This document shows, piece by piece, positions 45,801 through 58,006 of a stretch of 64,000 nucleotides of DNA. The stretch comes from Spizellomyces punctatus DAOM BR117 (lineage: Eukaryota > Chytridiomycota > Chytridiomycetes > Spizellomycetales > Spizellomycetaceae): contig NW_015971545.1 in NCBI RefSeq assembly GCF_000182565.1, forward strand, positions 124,001 to 188,000, written 5' to 3'. The position numbers and the translations under genes are program-made. The notes under the pieces were generated by a model. The model made no database searches. It was not told the DNA's origin and saw nothing but the letters and a program-made list of their open reading frames with translations. The stretch's first letter is position 1. Each line of letters starts with the position of its first letter.

Positions 45801-48800
45801 GAGTTTCAAGGTCGTTGGTGGTTTGTTCCGTGAGGAGGATTGCGCGGTCTTTTTCTTGTTTTTCACGTTCGACGTCAGCGTCTCGTTTCCGAATGTCGCG
45901 CTCAAGGTCTTGAATGCGGAGTGTGAGGGTGTGAGTATGTTGGGCAGAATGTTCGAGTTTGATGGTCGCATTGGAAAGATCTTGAGTTGTTTGATCCAGT
46001 TGATGGGTCGTGCGAACGAGCTGGCGTTTTGTTTCCTTGAGTTCGTCTGCGAGTTCGTCGGTGCGAAATGTGAAATCCGTTTGGATTTGAGTGAGAGTTG
46101 CCCGGGACTGTAATAATTCAGTTTGAAGAGTTTTGAGATCGGATTCAAGACGAGTTATGTAGGCTTCATGTGGATCCGGGGTTATTGTTGTCGTCGTCGA
46201 GTCTTGGCCGTCGGGGTCCTCCAAAGAGTCCAATTCCTCCTCCTCTCTTTCGCCTTCTTTGAGTTCCACTTGATCCTGCGCTTGTCCTTGCCCACGCTCA
46301 AAACCAGCTACACGGCCCCTCAACAACCGAACCTCCCTTTCCAGAACCCTCGTCCTCCTCTTCTCGGCCTCACACATGGCCTCCACTTGAATCACCCGGT
46401 CTTGAGCAGCACCCACCTTTCGCTCCGCCTCATCTGCCCGTCCAGTGGCCGCCCGCTGCTCCTGACCCAACATGGCAGCCCTCGCATCCTCGGCTCCCTC
46501 ATGCTCAGCCAATTGCGCCAATAAATTGGTGACTTGGCTTTCAAGCGCTGCCGCTCGCTTTCGGGATAAATCTCGATGTAAACTGACTTGAGCGAGTTCG
46601 GATTGGGTTTGGTGAAGGAGGGTATATGTGTTTTGAATCTCAGTTTGTTTTTCATCAAGGTTTTTTTCGGCGTGATCTAGGAGGTCCACTGTGGTTGTCA
46701 GACGGGTTGTGAGGTCCGTTAAGGTGTTGTTGAGGTCGGGTGGTGTTGGATACTGCTGTGGAGTGATGGTTGTCAAGAGTTGAGTCCATTGGGTGGGGGT
46801 GGGAGTATCTTGTGTGGGTGTGTACCCGAATTTGGCGCAAAGGAGGTGCCAGACTTGAGTCCATTGAGGGTCGGTCGGCAACTGTGAATCCATTCTTGGC
46901 GAGTCTTCATGCGACGGAACTGCATTTGACGGGTGTTCACTCACCGACTCTGCAGTGATCGGTTCTTTATCGGTTGTGTTTGTTTTCGGTATCGTAATTG
47001 GCACACCTTGGTCAACGCTAGATGCCATCACCTCTTCTTCCTCCATGTTAGACAAATCCATCCCAGTCGAAGCCTCCCCTTCATCACCCGCATCTACACC
47101 CATTTCCACCTCTCCAACTTTATTCTGCACCAGACCTTCATCCATCGTCACCAATGCAGGATCACGATTGGCATCTCCCATTGAATCGCTCTCCTCAGAA
47201 ACACTCTCATCCATTGTATGCACAACATGCAATTTCGTTTCCTCCCTCTGTTTCTCCAAACCATCATCCGCATCAACCTCCTCTACATCCATATCCTCAT
47301 CAGACCCAAACTCGTCATCAAACTCTGACCCACCCACCGCATCCAACAAATCCGTACTCTCATCCTTTTCCACCTGTGAATGCGCACTGGGTACCAAATC
47401 CTACACACAACAACAACAACAAAAAAAATACTCAGCATGAAACTCAAAACCAAAACATATCATTTTACGGTACGTACCGTAAGACTAGCCTTGGATACAG
47501 AAGGAGATCTAGAATGTAATATGGATGATTCCGAGTAGGCTATGGAAGATGTTTCCGAATGAAGGGATGCTTCTACGATAGAGGATTCAGAGTCGAGTGC
47601 GATGGAGATGGCTGATATCTGAAACTATGGTACAGAACGCGGTTTTTGTGAGATATGTGGAAGAGATGGAGCAGTTAAAAGGAGGGGGAAACGTACTTCG
47701 TTTGGGCTGGGTGTGGGGAAAGTGGCCTGGGGTGTTGGTTGGGGTTTTGTGTTTTCTGAAGTATATTCTTCGTCATCTTCATCTTCATCGTGATCTTCTC
47801 CCGTGTCCTCATCCTCACCGTCATCTTCACCTTCATCCTCTCCCACGTCTTCTAGCTGCTTGACTTCATCTTTTACTAGTTCTCCATCTCCATCGCTCTC
47901 CTCATCCTCATCACCCTCCTCATCACCTTCTTCATCACCCTCATCCAAACTCCCAAACTCCAAAACCGGTTCCACCACTCCCGATTCCCCACTCACATCC
48001 TCCACACGCCCCTCATCATCCCCCTCATGAACCCACCCCTTCTTTTCCCTCCTCTCCCACTCCTCCCAGACCTTTGCGTCCTTGTCATCCCTTGGCGTCT
48101 TACCATGCACATCCCGTAAAGACGGGTCCGCTCCATGGGTAAGTAAAAGAGGAATCAGGGCCGGTGGAGATACATGGAGGGGAGTCCTATGAAAACATAA
48201 AGTTCAGACATATGATTGTTTGTGGGTGTGTGTGAGGGGAGTGGACGTACTGGAGGAGATTATTGGGGAGGTTGGGATTGGCGCCTTTGGAGAGGAGGAG
48301 GGGTGTATAGTCCGTATGCGTAAGCAGGGAGTAATGAAGGGGTGTATTTCCATCCTTTAAAAAAAAAAAAATAGTGGTATCAATACAAAAGTGTTAAACC
48401 CACCCAAAATAAAAAGCAATTTGCGAGTGCGAGTTGGTATATTACCTTATCACGAAGATTCACATCCCCACCCACCTCCAAAACCTTTTGAATCCCCTCT
48501 TTACTCCCTCCAACCGCCAAATGCACAATCCCCATCCCGCGTCCATCAACAGCGCCGACATTTGCACCCGATTCAACAAGCAGGGATACACACGCAAGCT
48601 GCCCAGCAAGCACAGCACATAAAAGCGGTGTCCGTCCATCCAGATCACGAGCCTCCATATCGGCATATGGGAGTAAGAGGTTGATACAGGGGATGGAACC
48701 TAGGCGGGCGGCAAGGTGGAGGGCAGTGAAGCCATGGTGAGTGTCCCGTTTGTTTGGATCACGGGTCGAAAGGAGAGATGGGATTTTTTTGAGGTTGGAA

Positions 48801-49063
48801 GTGTACACTGCTTTATGGAGTGTGTTGAGTTTTTTGGGGTTGATGGGTGGCAAGGTGGGTGTCAATGACTGGGCAAGGGTGGATGATATAGATGCGGAGG
48901 TGCTACGAGAGCGTGGTCGGAGCATGTTGCGGAAACTGGTGCTGAGAGAAGGGGAGCGGCCTCGAGGGGAACCTTTCGGGGACCCGCGGGGAGAACCATC
49001 TCGACTATCTTGATGGTCGTCTTGGCTTTCGCGGGATTTGCGGAGAGAGAGTTTACGGATCAT
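42895..49063 (-). CDS. Giant ankyrin-repeat and coiled-coil protein (ANKRD26-like layout)
   Basis: Five exons read from ATG 49063 to the stop at 42895: about 49063-48446, 48362-48251, 48187-47695, 47622-47479 and 47401-42895. They give about 1,950 residues. After a Ser/Arg-rich leader come five to six ankyrin repeats (LHKAVYTSNLKKIPSLL, FTALHLAARLGSIPCINLLL, TPLLCAVLAGQLACVSLLVE, NTPLHYSLL, TPLHVSPPALIPLLLTHGAD). A very acidic Glu/Asp/Gly stretch follows, then a short Ser-rich exon, then about 1,450 residues of almost unbroken heptad coiled coil rich in Glu, Gln, Leu and Thr. N-terminal ankyrins plus a long coiled coil is the arrangement of ANKRD26-type centriolar proteins. Coiled coils give false similarity, so only the layout is firm. 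The two 5' exon groups would look like separate genes without the splice analysis. Confidence 0.8.
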
Positions 49064-50039
49064 TTGGAGATTTGTTGGTTTTTGGGATTTATTTTGAAAG
49101 CTCGTTTATAAAAAAAAAACTTGCAAAAAAATAACCATATAACAAATCCTCCCAGAAAAACATACAAGATCCCACTCTAGTAAGACAAAAAGAATGGAGA
49201 CGCGCGCAACTGATAAACCCATACACACCCGACCGATCGGGCCAAAAGCACATGCACCCCATATACACATACACTTCCTACATACGCCTCCTACATATAT
49301 ATATGCAGCTACCTACACATATACCATACATGCATACAACAAAAGAATAACCGGCAACATGATATGAAAGACTGGCAAGATCCATACATTCTACATGCAA
49401 CCATAAAGACCTCAACGCCTCCGATAACACAAACCAATACACACTTTCTGCATTCCATCCTTCTGGTAACTATCCTACCCGCACATGCAACACATTTTCC
49501 AAGTCAATTTGCATCTACCCACATCTTCCCAATCTTCTCATCCTCTTTGGTCAACATCCCCGCACAACCCAGAGCGGAGGGGGATTACGTACACAGCCAA
49601 GCCACTCGCGCGTCACTGCAAGTCACCATCAATTGGAGATACACACGACCATCACCGACAACAAGATGAGGATAAAAGGATATAATACTATACACTTACC
49701 CATATGCAAAATTAAGGTATGGATATATTGCCTTTTAAAAACAAACCATGCAAAAACCTACCTATACGTGAAAACCCCATTTCAAAAATGTACACTCTCA
49801 TTGCAAAATATAATATAGTCATACTCCAATGTGCACGCACACACTTTGCTTTGTTTTGTTTTGTTTGAACATGGTTCAAAATAGATTACCCAAAATCCCC
49901 AAGAAAAAAACACAAAAACACCACATGTATATATACATGAAAAAAAAAACAATATCAAACGGAGACGGGTGTGATAAACACACCATGATATCAAATAGAG
50001 TAAAAAAAAAAAAAACACCTCCCTCCCCCCAGCGAGTGC
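49064..50039. other. Intergenic, AT-rich
   Basis: About 980 bases between the kinase 3' end (50040) and the ankyrin gene start (49063), both on the minus strand. It contains a TATATATATATG run and A-rich tracts. It should carry the ankyrin gene promoter. I see no gene. Confidence 0.5.
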
Positions 50040-52010
50040 TTAGATATCCTCCCCTTCACGAAACCGCAACCAAGGATGCGCACACATTTCATCAACCGTG
50101 GCTCGTTGGTAGGGTTGGACCGTCAACATGCGCTTAATAAAGTCGCGATGGTCTAAACCAAAAAAAAAAAACTACACGGTCAAATACAAATGCAAAAATC
50201 ATGCGCAATGAAAACATAAACGCAACATACCAGGTTCAACACTCTCTGGAAAAAACACAACCCCCGCCAACGCACTCTCAATATTCTCAAAAGGCATGGC
50301 ACCACCAGTAGCAATCATATACAACAAACACCCCAAAGCCCATATATCCGCTTCCGGACCCCGATACAATCCACCAGCCAGGATTTCAGGCGCCGAAAAC
50401 AAGCGAGTACCATAAACAGCAAAATGACCCGTATTCTTTTGTGACATGCCAAAATCAACGAGTTTAATATGGATCGTGTCGGTGATGATCACGTTTTCGC
50501 CGCGAAAGTCGAGGTAGCAGTAGTTGTGGAGGGAAAGTTCGCGATAGGCAGAGACGAGTTGGCGGGAAAGGCGGCGTTGGATGGAGGGGTGGAGGGGGTG
50601 GTAGAGAGCGAGGAATTCGTCAAGGTCCCCTGGATGGCCGTGGCGGGGGCGTGTGAGGGAAGTGAGAGGGGGTTGGGGCCGGGAGGCGAGGAAAGTGAGG
50701 CGGAGAGAAGTGTCAGCGAGTGCCGGAGGGGGTGGGGTGACCCATCCGTCTCCAGAAAGAGCGTCGTTGTGCTTGATATCGTTTGGGGTGGTGGTGGTGG
50801 TGATGGGAGAGGGCGACGAGGACGTTGGGATCGTGGGTGTGGGGGGCGAGTCTGGGAAGCGCTCAGGAAAGCATTCGGGGAACCGACGTTGGCTCGTCCG
50901 TGTGGTCCTTGTTGTGGAACGTGTCAGGCTAGTGCTGCTTTTGTTTGTCGTTCTTGTAGTCGGATTTCGTGTGACTGCCGGAGACTCGGCATTTGACAAG
51001 GACTGCACATCCCCTTCCAAATGCTGCAAGAAATGCACCACTTTTTCCATAATAATGACATAAAATACGTCGTCCGCATAAAGAGCGAGAAAGCCAACGA
51101 TATTGGGATGTTTAATGTTGCGCATAATGTCTGCTTCGACGGGGATGGGAAAGGGGTATGCATCTGTGATGATGAGACTGGCTGGCGCGACACGATCGCG
51201 TGCAATGAATTTTGCGGCAACGGGTTTGCCGTCGAGACGATCGAGAGCGTCGGCAACGAAACCGTTCCCACCGTAGCCCAAGAGGCCAGTAAAAAGGTAG
51301 CGGTTCGAGAGTTCTTGGGGGAGCGTGTTGATGGTTTGTGCAAAGACGCGCATGACATTGTCGACTTCGTCATAGACTGTGTCTGCCGCGTCGGCCAGCC
51401 CCCCAGCAATCGTCTGGTCGGCAGGGAGATGTGAAGAGCCATTTTCTTGTTGCCCTGTCAAACTAGGACGCTGCCTGTCACCCCAATCTTGCCAAATTGA
51501 CCTTTCCACTTGTAGTTCTTCTTCCTCTTCTTCTTCGTGTTGCTCTTCTTCGTCATCCTCATCGTCAAAGGGATGAAATGTGTTTCGGCCAATTAGACGA
51601 GTCTTTATGACTGTTCTCCCCTTTGCATCTGTGCGAATTTTAACACGAACGTGCTCTGTGGTACTTGATGGACGGAGGAAAAATACGAATGAAAAGCATC
51701 GAAAGAAGATGCGTCTCAGCCGTCTCCAAAATGGTATGCGCCGTGGGCGAGGTAATGCCGAGTGTTCAGAGACGTGGCGTGATGGGAGGGGGCGAGAGAC
51801 TGAGCGGCGGAGAGGGGAGGGGGCAGAAGATGAGTGCACAAGGGCAGCTTGTGGAGCGACAATGTACGAGGCAAAGCCGTTTGTTCTTGTTGGACTACTA
51901 GTCGTCGCAGGTGTCGTAGTGAACAGAGTATCGGGAGAGACGCCAGAGGAGGGGGGAGAGACAGGGAAACTGGGTTCTGAGCCCTGCGCAGGCGGGGGAT
52001 AAGAAGCCAT
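50040..52010 (-). CDS. Serine/threonine protein kinase with hinge insertion and altered catalytic loop
   Basis: Two exons (52010-50231, 50152-50040) give 630 residues. The first 230 residues are disordered, with an Arg-rich segment beside a hydrophobic patch (RRLRRIFFRCFSFVFFL) that could hold it at a membrane, and an acidic run. Kinase domain from about 240: GLLGYGGNGFVADA, then PVAAKFI with the ATP-site Lys, and EADIMRNIKHPNIVGF. The N- and C-lobes are separated by about 130 residues of Ser/Thr/Pro/Arg-rich sequence. The catalytic loop reads YLDFRGENVII, so Asp and Asn are kept but His-Arg of HRD are replaced. KLVDFGMSQ, SAPEI and DIWALGCLLYMIA follow. The second exon adds RMLTVQPYQRATVDE. 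The substrate is unknown. It most resembles the CAMK/PASK-like group in layout, but I would not assign it. Confidence 0.85.
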
Positions 52011-53227
52011 TTGGGTGAAATGGCCCCAGAGTGTCCACAGTCGAAAAAGGTGACTCTCAAGTGATGCCGGCCGCGACCCGTCCCCTAATCAGCAAATGCA
52101 CTCTCCCCAACTCTGCAAATGCACAAAACGTGCAGCGAGGTATCCCCAAGCGTACGAGAGCGGGCGTGCGGGTGTGCGTAAGAATGTGTGCGTGTAAATG
52201 TGCGTGCGTAATGCGCAACTCTGCCTGTGCCGGGTGGAATGCCAGTGTGCCAAAAAGGACGAGAACGACGACGAGAAGCGCTTTGAATGCAAATGCTAAA
52301 TCACGTGAGAAGATAAGATCACATGACCATGACAAGAGTTTGAATCAAAGCAAAGTAAATGGCATTTCAGTCTTCCTTCTCGCAGATGGAATGAATGCAA
52401 GATATTCTTCATATATGATACACCCACACAAAGATGTACATTACGGATGTGCATATGTATCTGGGAGGAGGAGATGGAGGGAGTGTGATACGGGGTAATT
52501 GACAACTGAAAGTTTGAACTCTCATTCTTGGATTCACTAAACGCATTGATGAAGGCTTTAAACAAGACATGTTTTTTCTACTCGTTCATTCAAAGCCTCA
52601 TTAGACTGAACCTAAACCTTGTTTATTTTCGATGCCGCCCCGTGTCTCGTAGCGTCATATCCAAGATTCATAACCTTCACGCCAATTGTGATATTCCATT
52701 TCCGTTACGTATTACTTGGTAGATTATTCAGGTACTTTTAAGCAATGTCTACAGTGGGACACCATGTAATTCTCTAGAGCGACATCGAATTGCAATCTGA
52801 TGCATCAAAATGACAGAGATTGTTTACTCTATACATACAGTGTGACATTCCATAGTCTACTATATCAACATATGAGATATGCATTGAGAAACCTATTGTC
52901 AAACACATTTCTGAATCCACTCTAGAAATACAAGCACAAGGACCATTATTCTTTTATTGCTGCATTTACACGAATGGCCATCTCTCTCTTGAAGAAGGAT
53001 CGTGTGGCTTGGTCGTGACGGAGGTTCGTGACGTAACCAAACTGGTTCAAAGTGTGCTTTTGGGCTCTAGCGTTTTCCTTCTTTATGGCTTTGGCAGTTT
53101 GACAACTGTCTGGTTTTCTTCCCCTAACCAACAGCAACATTTGCAAGTCGCAACCCGTGCATTGCACAATTTGCATATTTGCAAAACATCTCGACACTCA
53201 TCAACTGACACCCGCGCGACAACACAC
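52011..53227. other. Intergenic, divergent promoters
   Basis: About 1.2 kb between the kinase (-) and GRAM-PX (+) start codons. A plus-strand frame at 52031-52498 is open but rich in Cys and Arg with no domain. A possible upstream extension of the GRAM-PX frame begins at 53009. Nothing else is visible. Confidence 0.45.
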
Positions 53228-55836
53228 ATGGCAACACCAAACCCATCCCTCCCCCCACCCGACGTACCTATCCTCGCAACACTCGACACCTCCGACCGCC
53301 CCTTTGAAGACATTATCGCCGACACCGCATCCCCTGTCATAGAATCCATTCTAGAGGACCGCCCCATCTTGCCCATCCCACGCTCCGCAGACGGTGTGGT
53401 TGTCATTGACGAGGGCCCACATGTGCAAGAGACAAGTGTGAGAAAACGGCTTGTTGGCAAAGTCAAGACGGTTCTAAAAGAGGTGTGAATGGTGTGTGTA
53501 TGATTATTTCGGTCATTGGGAGGGTAAATAAACTGGATTTTGGTTTTGAATTTGTTAGAGGGTTCGAAAGCAGGCTCGTGCTGCAAAGGATTTTGTAAAG
53601 TGCTTTACAGGTATGTGTTTTTGGCCCCTACTCTATCGTTCATTGGCTAGCACCAACATATCATCATCGGCTGTTGTGGTCGCCTATTACCATTGGCCTC
53701 CTTGTCATGTGTCTTGGTCATTAACCCATTTGTTGATGATCGCAGAACCGTATATACCACCCCCATCCAAACGCGCCGCCAAATCCCTCTCCATCACATC
53801 CATGAAAGATGCAGGAACAAGATTTCAATCCGCCATATCGCCCTATATCGACGTCTTGGAATACACTGTCAAATTATCGAGATGGGAAGATCCGTGGAAA
53901 ACGGGCGGATACGCAGTGGTAATATTCCCCCCTCCCCTCTGCTTTAAAGCCGATTCGAAAAAAAAAACACATGCAAAATCATAATGGATAGTTTTACTTT
54001 TTTAAAAAATTAGCTCTACTTTTGGGCTTGGTACGCTCGGTACCTCCCCTACATGATCCTCTTTGCACCCCTCGTAGGTCTCTTGTTCACCTACATGGAT
54101 ACCCACTCCCATCCCATCATCCAAGGACACCGCACCACCCCGCAAACAGCTTCAACGCAAGTTGGCGTCACATCCAGCCTCGCATCCGCTGCGACAGAGA
54201 GCTTTCATTATGCTGTGCATGGGGCGCCGGCGAGTGCGAGTGCTTGGTGGAAGGCACTCGGGGATTTGTATGGGACGGGGCGCGAAGGGTTGGGGCTGTT
54301 GGAGGATACGAGTGTTGTGTTGGAAAAGGTTAAAAAGTAAGTGTCCTGTTTACCTTGTAGCGTTTTCAAAAGCAGGTGGTAATGGTTTGCCCGGCGTCCG
54401 AATGATATTACAGTTTACTTGTATGGCGCGTCCCAGAAAAAACAGCGCAAGCAGCTCTCTTTTATACCGCTTTCATCGCCATCCTCCTCACCGTACCTTT
54501 CCCTACCCTCTTTTACTGCTCCCGTATGTACAAACTCCATACACTCTTTGTTATCCACTTGCACCTATTCACCTCTAGTCATTTTCGTTGCTTGGTAGAA
54601 TTCATTTTCGGGTGGTACTTTTTCGTCATTTTAGCGCTCAAGCACCATTTTCCACGCTACAGAGATGAATTTGACCCCATCTCCAATTTCTTTGAGAACA
54701 TACCTTCCGATGCCGACTTGCGCGAAAAGGACGCTATTGAAAACGAAAAGGTAAAAGAAGAGACTATTTTACGTAAATATTGATGAAAACATTAACACAC
54801 CAGATACAGCCCACGCTTCCATCTATTCTCAACCTCCCCCCAACACCCGTCCTCGATACTTTTACATGCATCCACACAAACCCCACCGCCATCCTCTCCT
54901 CAACATGGGGCACCATGTACACAACGCCCACACACTTGGCCTTTGTACCTAAATTCTCAGAGACATGCGTGGTGATCCCTGTGATGGACGTACAAAGGAT
55001 ACGTAGGATCCGGATTGAGAGTCTATTACCGGGGAGTGGACGCGGGATTGGGGTTGGATTGGAGGGCGGTGTAGAGGTAACGTATGTGTGCTTCACCATC
55101 AGTATGGCTTATAATGTTGTTAATAATTTTTTTATAGTATGTGTTTACGAGCTTTCCGGATCGGGAGGCGGTGTATAGGCATTTATGTGAGATTTGTTCG
55201 ATACCCCTTGATGCACCTTTGATACCCTCTTATGTCGAAAATGATGGCGAAAAGGTTTGAAAACTCTCCCACGTCATGGTCACCCGGAGGGTTATTGTTC
55301 TCATGCATTTGTTTAGGTACCGGATGACACAACAAGCGTATCATCATGCACATCCTCGGCAACAGATTTCACGGCAACTGGGTATAGCGTCTCGGATACA
55401 CAACTCGTAAGGATCAAATGAATATTGTGTTTTGCCCTACTCCAACAACGAGATACTCAAACACACACGTTTTTAGCCAACCCATCCCCACATCCACATC
55501 ACATCCCCCAAAACGCACACAAACCCGCTGGGTATCCCAACACATACAACCTACCTTATCATGATCCCCCAACTAAATATCTCCACGCGAAGACGATACA
55601 AGGAATTTGTCGCACTGCGTAAACAACTCCAACATGCAAAAAAATCCAACACTCAAGCACCAGCTTTGAATGTAATGAACGTGGCGGAATTGCCAGAAAA
55701 GAAACTTTTTGGAAGATTTGATCCACAGACGATACAGGATCGTCAGATTGCATTGGAGAGGTTTTTGAATGCGCTTGCTGTCAGGCCTGAAGTGTGGAGT
55801 TGTGAGCCTTTTATAAAGTTTATTAGGGGGGAATAA
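53228..55836 (+). CDS. Membrane protein with GRAM and C-terminal PX domains (GRAMD4-like)
   Basis: About nine exons run from MATPNPSLPPPDVPILATL to FIKFIRGE and the stop at 55834. A basic segment (RVRKQARAAKDFVKCF) precedes two hydrophobic groups: YAVLYFWAWYARYLPYMILF (with LVGLLFTYM), and FYTAFIAILLTVPFPTLFYC followed by VEFIFGWYFFVILAL. A GRAM-like domain follows (SSTWGTMYTTPTHLAFVPKF, VYVIP-like strand, VYRHLCEI). The C-terminal PX domain is split over an intron: HIHITSPKTHTN, TYLIMIPQLNIS, RRRYKEFVALRKQL (phosphoinositide pocket), and DRQIALERFLNAL. GRAMD4-type proteins combine membrane helices with GRAM. A PX added behind it suggests an ER or mitochondrial membrane protein that touches phosphoinositide-bearing membranes. 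One intron uses a GTACAA donor near 54530, which is the least certain junction. Confidence 0.8.
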
Positions 55837-56469
55837 GTTGTGGTGTTGGATTGAATATTCACATATTGAATATACGAATTCCCTTCCTGGATAGCATAAA
55901 ACACACGTTATTGCGTGAATTGATGTGATGAGTTTGTTACAGAGAGTGTTTCTGACCAGGACGATTCATGATCGTCAACAATGCTGCATTGGATTTGAAA
56001 ATGTCCTTGGTATGAGGCTCAAAGTGTGTAGTTGTGGAGTCTGTATCATAGCAAGGACCTGTCCATACGAGATACGGTTATGCAGCCAGGATGTAATGTG
56101 CCCACACGATCAATAGTCATTATGCCCCATCATTCCCCATAACCCATAATCTCTTGCATGCCATGCCAAGATATTTCAAAATAACGAATAATATTGCTTG
56201 GCATCTAAAAAACCACACAGCACACATTTCAACGGAAGTGTTCAGTGGCTGTGTTACTGCGCATTCTCACAGAGGCACAGTCATGGCGATATGTGGGCTG
56301 AGCAAGATGAGCCTTTTTGGTTTTGCGGACGGGGGGGGATTGAAGGAAAGTGTTCAAAAGGAGCTTGAAAGATTTGGAGCATCCTTGTTCCAATTCCACA
56401 TCTTTTGCTAGTGTTTTGTAACGCACATCATACTACGTATACGGGTTTTAAGCGGACTCTAAGCCCAAA
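55837..56469. other. Intergenic with decayed PX-exon copy
   Basis: About 630 bases between the GRAM-PX and TMEM198-like genes. Apart from the pseudogene fragment at about 55950-56065 I see no gene. The last part should hold the TMEM198-like promoter. Confidence 0.5.
55950..56065 (+). pseudogene. Decayed partial duplicate of the GRAM-PX last exon
   Basis: This stretch aligns with about 55730-55830 of the gene just upstream. The shared strings include GATCGTCA, TGCATTGGA, AATG..CTTG, AGGC...AAGTGTG.AGTTGTG. It corresponds to the last PX helix. Small indels break the frame and no other domain is present, so it is a tandem remnant about 230 bases downstream of the source. Confidence 0.65.
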
Positions 56470-58006
56470 ATGATTTCAACGGGGACGATGCACCGCGTTC
56501 TCCTCCTACTCGCATTCAGCACCACCGTGCTCGGCTTTGGTCGATACAAACCACATGCCGGCGCACGCCCCCAGACATCCTTATGGGATGCACGACACCC
56601 TGGGTTTAAAGAAGCCGTCAGGTACTATTATCCCTATCGACCAGAACGGATACCCTATCAGCAGGCCTGGGAGGAGATTCCAGTGCCGAGGGTCGGGCCG
56701 GGTATTCCGCCTCCAGAGAGGAATGGACCGGAATGGTGGGGTGGAGAGGTTCCGCCTGTGAATGGTGAGGGGTGGGTACCTCCTCAAAAGGGTCAGTTTC
56801 CATCACCCAAGGGTCAATGGCCCCCTGTGAGTGAGGACGACTTTAAGCGGTTGCCAAACCCTTTTCAAAACCCATCACCCATGATGCCTACGACAACGAC
56901 TCGACCCGCTGCGGCATCTATGCCAACAACAACACCAAGCCTTGCTGCTCCTGCTGCTGTTTTGCCTGCTGCTGCTCCTGCTGTTGCTGCTGCTCCTGCT
57001 GTTGCTGCTGCTCCAGCAAGCCCTGCATCAGATGGAACCGTCAATAAACCTTCACCCGAATTCGCGGCCCTCCAAGCAAACGCAGCAAACGATACAGAAG
57101 GGAAGGCAATCGATAATATCAATGGTAGGGAGTGTTGTAATTCCCTCTATTCCAATGGTTTGTCGTATTGACATGCATGATGTGTAGCGGCTTTAAACCA
57201 GATTACCGTCTACAACACTGTTGGAGCCATTATTTTAATGGTGACGGGAATCATGTTTGTCTTTTTTGGACACAAGGTGTTTAAAGCTGTTATTTTTATC
57301 GGTGGATTTTACTTTGGAGGTACTACAGTGTTTTTGTGTATTGTATTTTTGGTTGGTGTACAAGTATTGATGATTTTTGTCTTTCTTAGGTGTTTTGGCC
57401 TACGTGACCCTCTCAGCCCTCGAAGCCCGCAACGTGAGTTTCGGCACACACCGCGACCTAATCTTCCTGATCGTCAGTATTATCGTCGGTCTCTTGATTG
57501 GATCCTTATTCTTGTGTGTCTGGCGGTTGGGTCTCTTTGCCATTGGCGCCATGCTCGGCTTTACCCTGGCCATCATGATCCTTTCACTAGGCAACGACGG
57601 TCTCTTGCACGGTGTCGGCCGCACAATCTTTATTGTCGTCCTGACAGTCGTATTCGGTATCCTGATCCTCTTTGCCGAACGTCCCATCTTGATCATTGGG
57701 ACCTCCTTTGCTGGTGCTTTTGCCCTGTTTGTCGGTATCGATGTCTTTGTCAAGGCGGGACTTGTTGACGCGCTGCGTCGGTTCCTTGCGAGCGGTTCCG
57801 TCGAGTACGTCCCTGCCAAAGGCGTTTACTTGGAATTGGGTGGAATTGTCCTTGTTGCGTTGGTGGGCATTGCTGTGCAGTGGTATATGACGCGCAATAA
57901 GGGACACAATCATCACCGTGGCAAGCTTGCGCATGGATCAAGGGGCGAAAAGGCACAGTTGGTTGCACCCGAGACGTCGCAGATTACGGTTGTGACAAAG
58001 CATTAA
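56470..58006 (+). CDS. TMEM198-like multi-pass membrane protein
   Basis: Three exons (about 56470-57124, 57188-57321, 57390-58006) give roughly 468 residues. An N-terminal signal peptide is likely (VLLLLAFSTTVLGFG; start at MISTGTM or the second Met, MHRV). It is followed by a Tyr/Pro-rich and Trp-rich luminal part and an Ala/Pro run (residues 155-185) coded by GCT/CCT-type repeats. From about residue 230 there are seven hydrophobic helices, including VGAIILMVTGIMFVFFGHKV, LIFLIVSIIVGLLIGSLFLC and ELGGIVLVALVGIAVQW. The helix order and the 'G...FGHKVFK' start are those of the TM198/TM7SF3-like domain. A His/Arg-rich cytosolic tail ends it. Animal TMEM198 acts in Wnt signalling; the fungal role is unknown. 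Confidence 0.78.

Noticed and set aside
52031-52498. 155-codon plus-strand frame upstream of the GRAM-PX gene
   Set aside because: Cys/Arg-rich low-complexity translation of GTGTGCGTG-type repeats; no homologue pattern.
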